Below are positions 1 through 8,914 of a DNA stretch of 64,000 nt, in pieces. The notes under the pieces were generated by a model, which was not told the DNA's origin, ran no database searches, and saw nothing but the letters and a program-made list of their open reading frames with translations. Made by a program: the position numbers and the translations under genes. Position 1 is the first letter of the stretch, and the number at the start of each line of letters is the position of its first letter. This stretch comes from Sipunculus nudus. Lineage: Eukaryota > Annelida > Sipuncula > Golfingiida > Sipunculidae. The stretch spans positions 1,417,001 to 1,481,000 of the forward strand of contig JAPPUL010000079.1 of the NCBI GenBank assembly GCA_026874595.1, read 5' to 3'.

Positions 1-912
1 GTAAAGGGTGCAGTATATGCATCAATAGACTTATCACTTGTTTATGAGGCATGGATAAAGGAATATCTAAATAGAAAAGAGTATGCAGATGCTTTATTGA
101 TACTTGGGAAGGTACTAGTAATTTATAAGGAGCTTGAAAACCGAGCATCGATAGGGATAACGTATGCGAATATAGGTTACGTTTATTATAAGGAGAAGGA
201 TTACGAGAAGGCGCTTGAATTTTTCTATAAGGGTCTTAGATATTACAGGAGGGGAGATATAGGGGCGATAGAGCTAATACCACAGTATATAAATACGATA
301 TTGCTAAAACTTGGCTATGCTTCAACAGAGGACAGGGAGTATAAAGAAGCAATAAGCAGTTTTTCAAAAGCGCTTGAAATAAGCCGAGGGGTGAGGGATA
401 ATAAAGGGGCTGGGAATGCCTCAACGGGGCTTGCAGGGGTTTATGGTGAGCTTAAAGATCGTAAAAACATGCTAAAGTATTATAAACTAAGTCTTAATTT
501 TTTTCTATTGTCAAAGGATGAAGATGGGATAATAAGGACATATTATAGCCTTGGCGTATATTATCATAGTAATGATGTATTAAAATCATACGATAATTTT
601 AAGAATGCGTATTACTATCTAAATGGAAAGCCAAAGCATAGATTATATAATATGGTAGTTAGTAACATGTTAAACAGTGGTAATTTGCTTGCGGGTAATT
701 TATTAAAAGCAAAAAAATACAAGTTGTCGATATTGTATTATAAAGAGGTTTTGTCTAATCTAAAGACGTTAAGAGGAGGAGGGAAGTATGATAAATTACG
801 CATCTCGTTATTAAAGGGATTGATAATATCATATAGGAGGCAAGGTAGTAGTAAAGAGGCCAAGCAGTATGAGAGGGAGCTTATGAAATATTTAAAGAAG
901 AAAAAAGGGTAA
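1..912 (+). CDS. TPR-repeat protein, 5' end outside window
   Basis: The reading frame is open from base 1 with no stop, so the gene begins before the window; an internal TTG at 97 is not a convincing start. The visible ~303 residues are almost wholly helical tetratricopeptide repeats, for example the stretches GYVYYKEKDYEKALEFF near residue 60 and EYKEAISSFSKALEISRG near residue 115. TPR arrays mediate protein-protein contacts. No catalytic domain is visible, though one could lie upstream, as in the caspase-like TPR lipoprotein at 2380. Tyr and Lys are abundant. It reads in the same direction as the next three envelope genes and may belong to the same locus. Confidence 0.85.
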   Translation, partial: VKGAVYASIDLSLVYEAWIKEYLNRKEYADALLILGKVLVIYKELENRASIGITYANIGYVYYKEKDYEKALEFFYKGLRYYRRGDIGAIELIPQYINTILLKLGYASTEDREYKEAISSFSKALEISRGVRDNKGAGNASTGLAGVYGELKDRKNMLKYYKLSLNFFLLSKDEDGIIRTYYSLGVYYHSNDVLKSYDNFKNAYYYLNGKPKHRLYNMVVSNMLNSGNLLAGNLLKAKKYKLSILYYKEVLSNLKTLRGGGKYDKLRISLLKGLIISYRRQGSSKEAKQYERELMKYLKKKKG

Positions 913-1026
913 TAAAAAGGGCAATAGATAAAAGGAAAAAGGGTGTAATAAGATTTTATAAGCCAGGTGATAAATAGGAGTTAAATAGAGGATAATTAAA
1001 GTAATTAAAGGAGGAATAAATAGTAA

Positions 1027-1629
1027 ATGATGCGAGTAATAAACGTTGGAGTAATACTACTGGTGCTTGTGCTGCTAATTGATGTAGGATGTGGACAGCG
1101 AACGGCACGTAGTGATTATGAGCGGCAAAAGGATTTGGTATCGGAGGGTTGGCACTTAGTAAAGCGGTGGGATTTTTACAACGAGATATTAGATTGGAAT
1201 CATACAACGATAACAGAGGGCAACCGAGGAGGAGTAGTGGTTGTAAAGGATGGTTCTGTAGGGTTTGGCTATGCACGTGATGGAGGCTATTTATTTTATC
1301 AAAGTCGCGTAACGCCGCTACCTAATTTTAATTATATGCTGGTTGCGCGTGTTAAGACGAATAAGCCCTATCGAGCATTGATGGGCTTTTACGATAAAGT
1401 AGGGCAGAAGGTGCTTGGAGCTCACCGGATAAAGAGTACCAATTGGCAAGTAATAAGCTCAGTAATAAGCTTTAATCCGACATCAGGCGAGCGAACTCCG
1501 GTGTTGTTGTACCCAGCATTTCACAATCTGACATATACAGACTATACTTATGTTGACTGGGTAGAATTTTGGATATATCCAGATAAGGAGTTGTATAAGG
1601 ATGAGCTAGGTCGAATTAGAAGGAAGTAG
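1027..1629 (+). CDS. predicted lipoprotein of unknown function
   Basis: This 200-residue protein has a hydrophobic N-terminal segment ending in IDVGCGQ, a relaxed lipobox with Cys22 as the likely lipidated residue (the -3 position is Asp rather than Leu, so lipidation is an inference). The mature part has alternating hydrophobic and polar residues and several Trp and Tyr, like a beta-sandwich, with the segments RWDFYNEILDWN and YTYVDWVEFWIYPD near its two ends; this resembles carbohydrate-binding jelly-roll folds, but I do not recognise the family. An AGGAGG lies 12 bases before the ATG. It sits between a TPR protein and an outer-membrane barrel, which points to an envelope role. Confidence 0.75.
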   Translation: MMRVINVGVILLVLVLLIDVGCGQRTARSDYERQKDLVSEGWHLVKRWDFYNEILDWNHTTITEGNRGGVVVVKDGSVGFGYARDGGYLFYQSRVTPLPNFNYMLVARVKTNKPYRALMGFYDKVGQKVLGAHRIKSTNWQVISSVISFNPTSGERTPVLLYPAFHNLTYTDYTYVDWVEFWIYPDKELYKDELGRIRRK

Positions 1630-1845
1630 AGAGCTTAGAATATATACAATATATACAAGGAAGCTATTACAAAGTAAGATATCAAGATGAAAAGATGTAT
1701 AGAACTGAATATATGTAAAAAAGAAGAGAAGCTAGATTAATGTAGAGAAGAAAGAAGCTAAAGAGAAGAAAGAAGCTAAAAGAGAAGAAAGATTAAAGAA
1801 GATTTGGAAATATAAGGCCTGGAGCATAATAGGGATTGGGAATAA
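1630..1845. repeat. purine-rich intergenic spacer with tandem repeats
   Basis: The spacer contains imperfect tandem copies of a roughly 18-bp purine-rich unit (AGAGAAGAAAGAAGCTAA) around 1740-1800, directly upstream of the beta-barrel gene. No gene is visible in it. Confidence 0.6.
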
Positions 1846-2376
1846 ATGAGAAAAAAACGACTACTGCTATCAGTATTAATGTTGGTGATATACGCACAGC
1901 TTGGACATAGCCTAATTAACATAGACTTTGGGGCTGGGTATGGCTTAAAGCCAATAACTGCCGAAGGGGAGACAAAAGCAGCCTTACCGTATTATAGTGG
2001 GGGGATAGGTATAGATTTAGTAAGCATCCAAGATAGTGCAATGTTGCAGCTAAGGCTTGGGGTGTCCTATGGTGATTATACGGCATCGACAACAAAAGTG
2101 GCTCTAACAACATTATTTATAGGGCCACGGTTTGTATTTGCCGGGAATAAGTTTCCAGACTGGCTTTCGCTATACGTTGATGTTGGAATTGGTTTAGTAT
2201 CAAATCAAGGAGCCATAGCAGATGGGTCTGCAAGTTCGTTTAATACAGTATTTGGAGTTGGGATAGGGCTTGAGTTTTATGTTTGGGAGGGCTTGTATTT
2301 AGGTTTTGGGATGAGTTATTTTTCAACATTTAATATAGTAAATGTATACCCGTTTATAGGCTATAGGATAAGATAG
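1846..2376 (+). CDS. small outer-membrane beta-barrel protein
   Basis: This 176-residue protein has a Lys/Arg start and a hydrophobic signal segment (LLLSVLMLVIYAQLGHS). What follows is a series of Gly- and aromatic-rich amphipathic strands with short turns, typical of an OmpA/OmpX-sized 8-strand barrel. Near the C-terminus the strand VYPFIGYRI repeats the pattern. A transporter or adhesion role cannot be read from the sequence. The gene ends three bases before the GTG of the caspase-like lipoprotein, so the two are probably co-transcribed and translationally coupled. Confidence 0.75.
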   Translation: MRKKRLLLSVLMLVIYAQLGHSLINIDFGAGYGLKPITAEGETKAALPYYSGGIGIDLVSIQDSAMLQLRLGVSYGDYTASTTKVALTTLFIGPRFVFAGNKFPDWLSLYVDVGIGLVSNQGAIADGSASSFNTVFGVGIGLEFYVWEGLYLGFGMSYFSTFNIVNVYPFIGYRIR

Positions 2377-2379
2377 AGT

Positions 2380-4512
2380 GTGCGAAGCAAAATAATACTA
2401 ATATTATTAAGTATAGTATGGTTGGTCTGCTCGTGTACGGTAAGTGATGATGTACAGTGGTCCCGGTATGGTAGCAGTGCAGATAGAGAGTCAACACCAT
2501 ATGGGCTTAGGAAGGGCATGACAAAGGAGGAGAGGATGAAGATATTAGGAAACCGGTATAATTTAAGTGGGGAGAATCTTGCCTATAGTGCAAATAAGGC
2601 AAATCGTTATGGGCTTCCGTCTTATGATAAGGATAAGGAAGAGGAGTATTTAGGTAAGTATATAGAGAAGGATAGTTATAGTGGGCTTGAGAAGGAGCGG
2701 ATAACACCGTATGAGGTTCTGACTAAATATATAGCGTATGAACATGATTATTTAAAAATATTTGAGTTTTATAGAAAACCAAAGATTAAAGCTTTTCTAA
2801 TAGGGAATAAGGATTATCCTAAGGAGAGTTTAAGATATCCGCAAGAGGATGTTAACTTATTTAAAGTCTTTTTGCAGGAGGTGCTTGGAGTTTCAGAAAG
2901 TCGAATAAAGGTCGCACAGAATATAAGTTCGGAAAGATTTAAGAATGAGTTAGCGGAATTTTCAAAGGGACTTGAACAGAAGGATATGGTTTTGATATAT
3001 TATTCTGGGTATGGGGTTTTAGATGGCACGCCATTGTTTGTGGATATGAAAAGCATAAATAGTCAGCTTTTTCATAGCATGTTAAATAGCTTTTCAAATG
3101 ACACGGTCCTAATAATGGATAGTGCATATTATGATGATGGGCAAGATGAGCTTGCTCCAAACGTAAAACAGGTTGTTGAGACAACAGTTCCAAGAGATAA
3201 TATATTTAGATTTTATAGTAATTTAGTGCAAAAGGAATATAAGGAAGGAAAGTATAAGAGCCATTTTGTCTTACGTGATATATTAAGAAAAACCTATGGA
3301 CTTATTAATCAGCTTAAGCTTAAACCTAAAGGGAATGGACTTTTTACTTTACTATTTCTTTCGTTCTTTGCGGATTTTTCATATTTCAATCCCTCCTACC
3401 TTGAGGCAGATTATGAAACTGTGTCATCTTATATAAATAGCATAATATCGATTTTTGAAGAAGAATATGGACAAACAGAAGGCTTTGTTATTGCCCGTCC
3501 GAACATATATCCGTTATTGAATGTAGAGTTTTTGCATTCTGAAAATGATTATATATTATTTAGGAATGAGTCTTTTAAAAGGTCGTACAAAAGGGATTTG
3601 GTCTTTCAGGCAATATATCATAAGGCATTACAACTGCGTAATCAAAGGCAGTTTGGTCTTGCGGCAAATTTGTTTGCCGAGCTTGTTTCAGGAGGGGGAG
3701 ATTATAAGGATGCAAAAAGCCTTTTAGCCTCCTGTTACTTATCACTTGCCGAGCTTGAGAAGGATAGTGAAAAGGCAATATTTTTATATAAGATGGCTCT
3801 TAAATATGATTCAAGCTCAGTGGACGCTTTATATGGGCTTGGAATGCTTTATAGTGAGGCTGGGCAAATAGATAAAGCCCAAGAGCTATTAAATAAGGCT
3901 AAGAAGATGTCGGGCTCTGAGACAAAGGAGTTTAATGCTCAGATAGATGCAGCTTTAGCAAGTTTAAAAGCAGAAGATGAGTCTCCATATGGACTTCTTA
4001 GAAAGGGCTATTTGGCATATAAGCAAAATTCTTTGGATAAAGCTATGGATTATTTTGTTAGAGCAGAAGCAGGATTTAAAAAATTAGGGGATACTCTTTA
4101 TATGGCAACGGCTATAAATAACCAAGGGAGCGTATATACAAGTAAAGAGCAATATGCCAATGCGTTAAAATTCTATCAAAGTTCATTAGATATCAAAGAA
4201 AGGATAGGAGATTACGAAGGAATTGGGAATACTTATAACAATTTGGGTGTTTTATATTATAAAAAACAGGAGTATAAAAAGTCAGTAGAGTTTTTTAATA
4301 AGGCGTTGGCTATGTTTTCAAAACTAAAGATAGTTGATTTAAATGTAGCACAAACATATATAGGTCTTGGGCGTTCATATGTTGCGATTAATAACTGGGA
4401 GGAGGCTTATATAGTACAAAAACAAGCAGTTGACATTTTAGCTTTTGCAAAAGCACCATTTTTGCAAAAAGAACAAATAAAATTACAAGATATTAGAAAT
4501 AAAATATTTTAG
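2380..4512 (+). CDS. caspase-like (C14) pseudoprotease lipoprotein with TPR repeats
   Basis: The protein has 710 residues. The N-terminus is a signal peptide with lipobox-like VCSC (Cys19). Residues ~134-260 match the caspase/metacaspase p20 fold: KIKAFLIGNKDYP as the first strand, then DMVLIYYSGYG and TVLIMDSAYYDDG as the two catalytic-site strands. In active C14 enzymes these read SGHG and D(A/S)C; here the His is Tyr211 and the Cys is Ala249, so the fold is kept and the dyad is lost. Residues ~405-700 carry TPR repeats (for example YNNLGVLYYKKQEYKKSVEFF). The GTG start lies 3 bp after the upstream stop. It is best read as a surface scaffold or receptor, not a protease; that function is inference. 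Confidence 0.8.
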   Translation: MRSKIILILLSIVWLVCSCTVSDDVQWSRYGSSADRESTPYGLRKGMTKEERMKILGNRYNLSGENLAYSANKANRYGLPSYDKDKEEEYLGKYIEKDSYSGLEKERITPYEVLTKYIAYEHDYLKIFEFYRKPKIKAFLIGNKDYPKESLRYPQEDVNLFKVFLQEVLGVSESRIKVAQNISSERFKNELAEFSKGLEQKDMVLIYYSGYGVLDGTPLFVDMKSINSQLFHSMLNSFSNDTVLIMDSAYYDDGQDELAPNVKQVVETTVPRDNIFRFYSNLVQKEYKEGKYKSHFVLRDILRKTYGLINQLKLKPKGNGLFTLLFLSFFADFSYFNPSYLEADYETVSSYINSIISIFEEEYGQTEGFVIARPNIYPLLNVEFLHSENDYILFRNESFKRSYKRDLVFQAIYHKALQLRNQRQFGLAANLFAELVSGGGDYKDAKSLLASCYLSLAELEKDSEKAIFLYKMALKYDSSSVDALYGLGMLYSEAGQIDKAQELLNKAKKMSGSETKEFNAQIDAALASLKAEDESPYGLLRKGYLAYKQNSLDKAMDYFVRAEAGFKKLGDTLYMATAINNQGSVYTSKEQYANALKFYQSSLDIKERIGDYEGIGNTYNNLGVLYYKKQEYKKSVEFFNKALAMFSKLKIVDLNVAQTYIGLGRSYVAINNWEEAYIVQKQAVDILAFAKAPFLQKEQIKLQDIRNKIF

Positions 4513-4528
4513 TGTTATAATGTATTAT
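4513..4528 (+). promoter_or_regulatory. extended -10 promoter for the secreted-protein gene
   Basis: TGTTATAAT (4513-4521) is a perfect extended -10 element (TG, one base, TATAAT). No good -35 is visible, as expected for this class. Transcription would start near 4528, leaving a leader of about 58 bases before the ATG at 4586. Confidence 0.55.
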
Positions 4529-4585
4529 ATTTAACTATATGATCAATGGGCTTTGTCTGTTGACAAATATAAAAGGAGGTTAAAT

Positions 4586-5293
4586 ATGGGTAAGTTAAGA
4601 AAAATATCATTGTATTTGATGCTTGCTGCTATGGTATCTATGGTTGGTACTTTAGGGGCTGATAGCTTAGATATTGATGATGACCAAGAAATTCTGACCT
4701 TTGCGTCAAAACGTGGTGCTAAAACACCTCAACTTGTAAGTCTATCTCAGGCTGATAGAATGATCAAAAAAGGGTACATCCAAACTGAAGTAAACTTTTT
4801 AATATACGATGAAAACAAAGATAAGCTACAAAGCGTATATAGAAAGGCGGTTGCTTCTGGTGGGCAAAAGTATACCATTAATGTTAGGGGACATAATCAG
4901 TCTCTTTATTTCTATGCTTATAGAGTGGATACTAACAAAAAAGTAGAAAAACTCTTTCCTTCAGGATATGAAAAATTCTACACTAAAAATCCAATCAGAA
5001 AGTATGTGAATTATACTCTTCCTCTAGAAGAAACTAAATGGTTGACTTTTGGTAATCGTAAGGGTGTTGAGAACTTCTACTTCTTTGCTTCAAAGCAACC
5101 TATTAAAAAGCTTGATGGCAAGAACGTTAGTCTAAAAACTTTGAATACTCTTTTAACTGATTACAGCGGCAAGAGTTACAATGCTTCGGTAAACCAAAAG
5201 AAAGAAGTTAAGGTTAAATATCAGGTTTATCCTAATACTGTTTGGTTTAAGAAAGTTTATGCTGAAAAAGTTGTTGTAGTGAACCAAGGTTAG
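4586..5293 (+). CDS. secreted protein of unknown function
   Basis: The start is the ATG at 4586 because AAAAGGAGG (4571-4579) sits ideally before it; an upstream in-frame TTG at 4553 would place that site inside the gene. The 235-residue product has a clear signal peptide (hydrophobic core LMLAAMVSMVGTLGA) and no lipobox Cys. The mature part is Lys-, Tyr- and Thr-rich with likely beta strands and no motif I recognise; the segment SLYFYAYRVDTNKKVEKLFPS recalls DUF4384-type domains, which often occur with TPR or caspase-like proteins, but that is a weak resemblance. Codon use (many T-ending codons) differs from the neighbours. With its own promoter, strong ribosome site and terminator it may be highly expressed. 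Confidence 0.8.
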   Translation: MGKLRKISLYLMLAAMVSMVGTLGADSLDIDDDQEILTFASKRGAKTPQLVSLSQADRMIKKGYIQTEVNFLIYDENKDKLQSVYRKAVASGGQKYTINVRGHNQSLYFYAYRVDTNKKVEKLFPSGYEKFYTKNPIRKYVNYTLPLEETKWLTFGNRKGVENFYFFASKQPIKKLDGKNVSLKTLNTLLTDYSGKSYNASVNQKKEVKVKYQVYPNTVWFKKVYAEKVVVVNQG

Positions 5294-5358
5294 TTGCAAG
5301 GCTCTTTTTAAAGCCTTAAATGTTTTTAACATTTGTTTTTAAACATTTGTAACATCGT

Positions 5359-5391
5359 GAGGTCTTGAGGGTTATCCTTAAGGCCTCTTTT
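5359..5391. terminator. bidirectional rho-independent terminator
   Basis: The arms GAGGTCTTGAGG (5359-5370) and CCTTAAGGCCTC (5376-5387) pair over 12 bp with G-U wobbles around a 5-base loop, followed by TTTT. On the other strand the stem is followed, after a few bases, by a mixed A/T stretch. It lies between two convergent genes. Two weaker hairpins (AAGGCT/AGCCTT near 5299 and AAATGTT/AACATTT near 5318) precede it. Confidence 0.75.
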
Positions 5392-5401
5392 AAAATATCA
5401 A

Positions 5402-6250
5402 CTAAAATACATACCAACCAAAGCCAATCATAAATTGCATGTCAGCGAATATCAGAGGGTAAGATTCAAGATTAGATATTATTATGTCTGATATCCTTAG
5501 CATACTGTTTAGACCAAAATCAAACCTATATTCTAGTGTGAAGATGAATGGATAATTAGTATATTCTATTCCAAATCCTAAAGTCAAGCCAACAATAAAA
5601 GAAGCTGCTTTAGGTTGTGTTACATTTGGAATATTTATTTTCTCTATCATAGGAATGTGTAAAGAAGGGCCAACTCCTAGAAAAAATATCTCTTTGCCTG
5701 GATATAATTTGATGTAAGGGACAATCGATAAATACCATATTTGGCTCTTCATCCCGTTTGATAAATATAGTCCCTTACCTTGCATACCTATATCAAACTC
5801 TAAAGCAACAATAGGGGCAAACCTAAACTGAAGATATAAAAATCCGCCGCCAAGTATTTGTTCCTTAAGTTCAAAAGGACCTTTAGTAGTGCTTAAGAAG
5901 AGGTTGTCAGATAGTTGTAACAATCCTTTTATACCTAAAGATATAAAGCCCTGTGCTTTATTATATTTCTGCATTTTAAAACTGCCCAAGGGGTCATTTT
6001 CCGGCTTATATAAAAAGTCTAACTTCCTATCTTTTAGTTCAAAAGCTCTTTGGTCAATTTTGGGACCGGTCTTCTTCTTCTTTGGTCTTTCTAAGACACG
6101 AGGATCTATATTAGGGTCGTTTACTTGGCTTAAAGAGTGTATTGGGGATTTATTACTTTTGGTTTCATTAAGCGCTGCTGATTGGCCAAATGTATGTGTT
6201 GCCCAGAATACAACAACTGTCGATGCTAATATGATTTTGATATTATCCAT
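5402..6250 (-). CDS. outer-membrane beta-barrel protein
   Basis: The 282-residue product has a signal peptide (hydrophobic VVVFWATHTFGQ) and then a Lys/Pro-rich linker of about 60 residues. Amphipathic strands follow to the end (GFISLGIKGLLQL, FLYLQFRFAPIVALEFDIGMQG, IFTLEYRFDFGL). The last strand, MQFMIGFGWYVF, ends in an aromatic residue as required by the BAM insertion signal. It resembles general outer-membrane barrel families with no known substrate. It converges on the secreted-protein gene and shares its terminator. Confidence 0.75.
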   Translation of the reverse strand: MDNIKIILASTVVVFWATHTFGQSAALNETKSNKSPIHSLSQVNDPNIDPRVLERPKKKKTGPKIDQRAFELKDRKLDFLYKPENDPLGSFKMQKYNKAQGFISLGIKGLLQLSDNLFLSTTKGPFELKEQILGGGFLYLQFRFAPIVALEFDIGMQGKGLYLSNGMKSQIWYLSIVPYIKLYPGKEIFFLGVGPSLHIPMIEKINIPNVTQPKAASFIVGLTLGFGIEYTNYPFIFTLEYRFDFGLNSMLRISDIIISNLESYPLIFADMQFMIGFGWYVF

Positions 6251-6305
6251 AACTTATAAACACACATTTTTTTATGACTTATCCATATATTTATGCTTTT
6301 TTATT

Positions 6306-6366
6306 CTCTTCTCTATTTATTCTCTTTTCTATTTATTCTCTTTTCTATTTATTCTCTTTTCTATTG
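6306..6366. repeat. 16-bp tandem repeat upstream of beta-barrel gene
   Basis: The 16-bp unit TCTATTTATTCTCTTT is present three times in a row plus partial copies at each side. On the minus strand it is a purine-rich leader between pepA and the barrel gene. Confidence 0.85.
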
Positions 6367-6376
6367 CTTTTTATAG

Positions 6377-7954
6377 CTAAGTTTTTTTGCTAAGCAGAAA
6401 GTTCACGAGACTGCTTATCATTATACCTGTTGCTCCCTTTGGAAAATAGCTTGGACTTTTACTTGCAGCCCAGTTTGTTCCTGCTATATCAAGATGTATC
6501 CATGGTATATTATCAACAAAATTCTCAAGGAACGCAGCCGCTGTAATAGCACCTCCATATCGTCCTCCTATATTTGCAAGGTCTGCTATATCACTTTTTA
6601 TTTGCTCTTGGTACTCCTTGAATAATGGTAATGGCCATACTTTCTCTGCTGAGTTTCGGCATGCGTTTATAAAATCTTTTGCAAATGCATAATCATTTGT
6701 CATTAATCCTGTTGTAATCTCTCCTAGTGCTACCATACAGGCTCCGGTTAGGGTGGCTATGTCTATTATATATTTAGCTTTCTCTTCTTTTGAGGCGTAG
6801 GATAGTGCATCTGCAAGAATTAAACGTCCTTCTGCGTCTGTATTTAATATTTCTATGGTCTTACCATTTAATGCGGTTGCAACATCTCCTGGTTTTATGG
6901 CCTTTGCACTTGGCATATTTTCACAGGTCGGGACAAGTCCCACCACCTCTCTTTTTATTCCTAACTTAGATATGGCATTCATTGCGCCTATAACGCTTGC
7001 CGCTCCTGACATGTCTGCTTTCATTAAATGCATGTCTCCTGAGGGCTTTAATGATATACCCCCTGTGTCAAAAGTAATACCCTTGCCTACTAATGCTACT
7101 TTCCCAAGCGATTTGTCCACTTTCCCTTCTGGTTGATACTTCATTATTATAAACCTTGGACTCTCTTTTGACCCTTTGGCTACCGACATAAACGAACCCA
7201 TACCAAGTGACTCTATCTCTTTTTCATCTAGCACCCGTACTTCTAGATTCTTGTTTGCAAGCTTTTTGGCCTCATTTGCAAGGTAGCTTGGTGTACAGTA
7301 GTTTCCGGGCTTGTTTATTAAATCTCTTGCTATATTTGCACTCTCTCCTATCTTCTCTCCTACTTCTATATATTTCTTTAGTTTGTTATCTCCTTTTATC
7401 CATATGCTTTTAAGCGACTTTGACTCATCATCCTCTTTATCACTACCCTCCTTACTCTCTTTAGTCCCTTTTATCGAAAAGATGTATTGTCCGCTGTATA
7501 TCCCTTCTGCAAGTAGACTATATCCTATTTCTGACTCTTCTACCTTGCCTCCTTCTAATGTCAGAAATACGCTCTTATCATACTCCAAATCCTTAAGCTT
7601 CCTAAGCATAATTGTACTCTCACTATAGCCTAAGCTATTTGCATTTTGGACTATTAAAGCTCCAAGGTCCTTTAACATTGATAACTGAAACTCTTCTCCC
7701 ATCCCGCAACAGATTAATAGTATCCCTGCATTTCCCGAAAATCCAGGTAAATAACATGTTTCTTTTACCTTCCCCTTAAGCACACCACGCTTTATGTGTC
7801 CTTCTAATATATTTAGTTGCTCTTTGCTTGCAAGCCCCGAAAGTTCTTCTTTTAGCTCGGTTAACCCTTCTTTTAGCTCTTCCTTCAAATAGTTTAAGGC
7901 TATTAGTTGCTCTTTATCTTTATTTAAATCTTTTGAAAGCTTTATACTTATCAC
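6377..7954 (-). CDS. pepA: leucyl aminopeptidase (M17)
   Basis: This 525-residue cytosolic M17 metallo-aminopeptidase removes N-terminal residues from peptides and takes part in protein turnover. The C-terminal catalytic domain carries the two signatures of the family: VGKGITFDTGGISLKP near residue 290, with the metal- and substrate-binding Lys and Asp, and NTDAEGRLILADAL near residue 370, with the metal-binding Asp/Glu and the bicarbonate Arg. The N-terminal third is the variable M17 domain; it begins with a Lys/Glu-rich helix and contains an acidic insert (KESKEGSDKEDDESK). The GTG start has an AAAGGAG six bases upstream. The length fits the family. Confidence 0.93.
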   Translation of the reverse strand: MISIKLSKDLNKDKEQLIALNYLKEELKEGLTELKEELSGLASKEQLNILEGHIKRGVLKGKVKETCYLPGFSGNAGILLICCGMGEEFQLSMLKDLGALIVQNANSLGYSESTIMLRKLKDLEYDKSVFLTLEGGKVEESEIGYSLLAEGIYSGQYIFSIKGTKESKEGSDKEDDESKSLKSIWIKGDNKLKKYIEVGEKIGESANIARDLINKPGNYCTPSYLANEAKKLANKNLEVRVLDEKEIESLGMGSFMSVAKGSKESPRFIIMKYQPEGKVDKSLGKVALVGKGITFDTGGISLKPSGDMHLMKADMSGAASVIGAMNAISKLGIKREVVGLVPTCENMPSAKAIKPGDVATALNGKTIEILNTDAEGRLILADALSYASKEEKAKYIIDIATLTGACMVALGEITTGLMTNDYAFAKDFINACRNSAEKVWPLPLFKEYQEQIKSDIADLANIGGRYGGAITAAAFLENFVDNIPWIHLDIAGTNWAASKSPSYFPKGATGIMISSLVNFLLSKKT

Positions 7955-8176
7955 TTTTTACTCCTTTAGTTTTCTTCCTTTCTAGTTTTTATTTCTATTT
8001 TAGAATATCCGTTTTACAAATTAAACAATCATTTCTCTTTTTGCAAATATTATTAATCCTATATAGCTTCATTCTAACTTATATTTAGATTTATTATCTT
8101 TTTTTAAAACTTTTCTTAAGCTTTTTGTTCAATTAGTGTCTACTTACATAAGCTTTAATTTATATTGGACCTTTTT

Positions 8177-8914
8177 ATGACTTATTCGGATAAACTTATT
8201 GTCGCTCTTGATTTGCCATCTGTTGGTCAGGCTAAGGAGCTTGTCGATTCTTTAGATTCTGTTGTGTCATTTTACAAAGTCGGACTTGAGCTTTTTGTGC
8301 AAAAGGACTATTTTAACTTTATCGAATGGCTTCTTAAGCAAAAGAAAAAGGTTTTTGTCGACCTTAAGCTCTTCGATATCCCTCAAACGGTTAAACGTAC
8401 AACTGCCGCTCTTATTGATTTAGGCGTACACTTTGTTAGTGTGCACGGGAATGACTCTATCCTTAAAGCCGCTATAGAAGCAACTGAAGAACACAAAAAC
8501 CATAACCTTAGTATTTTAGCTGTTACTGTTTTAACTAGTTTAGATGAGCACGATATAAATTCTCTTGGCTTTGAGTGCAGTGTGGAAGACCTTGTTTATA
8601 AAAGGGCTTGTAAGGCTTTGGAGCTTGGCTGTTGCGGGATAGTCTCTTCGGGACTTGAGCTTAAACGGCTTAAGCAGAGTAACAAACTTAAGGGTCTTAC
8701 TTTTGTTTGTCCTGGAATTCGGCCAGTTGCCAATATAGAGGATGAGCATCTAGATGAGAATCTAAAGGACGACCAAAAACGTATAGTCTCTCCTTATGAC
8801 GCTTTTCGTGATGGAGCTGATTACATTGTCGTTGGACGCCCTATTAGAGATTCTGCAAATCCTAAACAGGCTGCTATAAACATACAAAACGAGATTCGTC
8901 GGGCTTTAGAATAG
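8177..8914 (+). CDS. pyrF: orotidine 5'-phosphate decarboxylase
   Basis: The enzyme makes UMP from OMP in the last step of pyrimidine synthesis. Residues 7-14 (KLIVALDL) and 59-69 (VDLKLFDIPQT) form the active-site strand with the catalytic Asp-Lys-Asp set; the C-terminal VVGRPI is the phosphate-binding strand. At 245 residues it is the short, E. coli/Bacillus-type group. I chose the ATG at 8177; an in-frame TTG lies four codons upstream and neither has a strong ribosome site. The last nine bases overlap the 3' end of bioD on the other strand. Confidence 0.93.
   Translation: MTYSDKLIVALDLPSVGQAKELVDSLDSVVSFYKVGLELFVQKDYFNFIEWLLKQKKKVFVDLKLFDIPQTVKRTTAALIDLGVHFVSVHGNDSILKAAIEATEEHKNHNLSILAVTVLTSLDEHDINSLGFECSVEDLVYKRACKALELGCCGIVSSGLELKRLKQSNKLKGLTFVCPGIRPVANIEDEHLDENLKDDQKRIVSPYDAFRDGADYIVVGRPIRDSANPKQAAINIQNEIRRALE

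Noticed and set aside
5889-6380. 163-residue plus-strand frame opposite the beta-barrel gene
   Set aside because: It is hydrophobic and low complexity, partly encoded by the TATTCTCTTT repeat, has no ribosome site, and lies antisense to a better-supported gene.
5889-8088. Several plus-strand Leu/Ser-rich frames opposite pepA
   Set aside because: They are antisense shadows of a gene with both M17 signatures.
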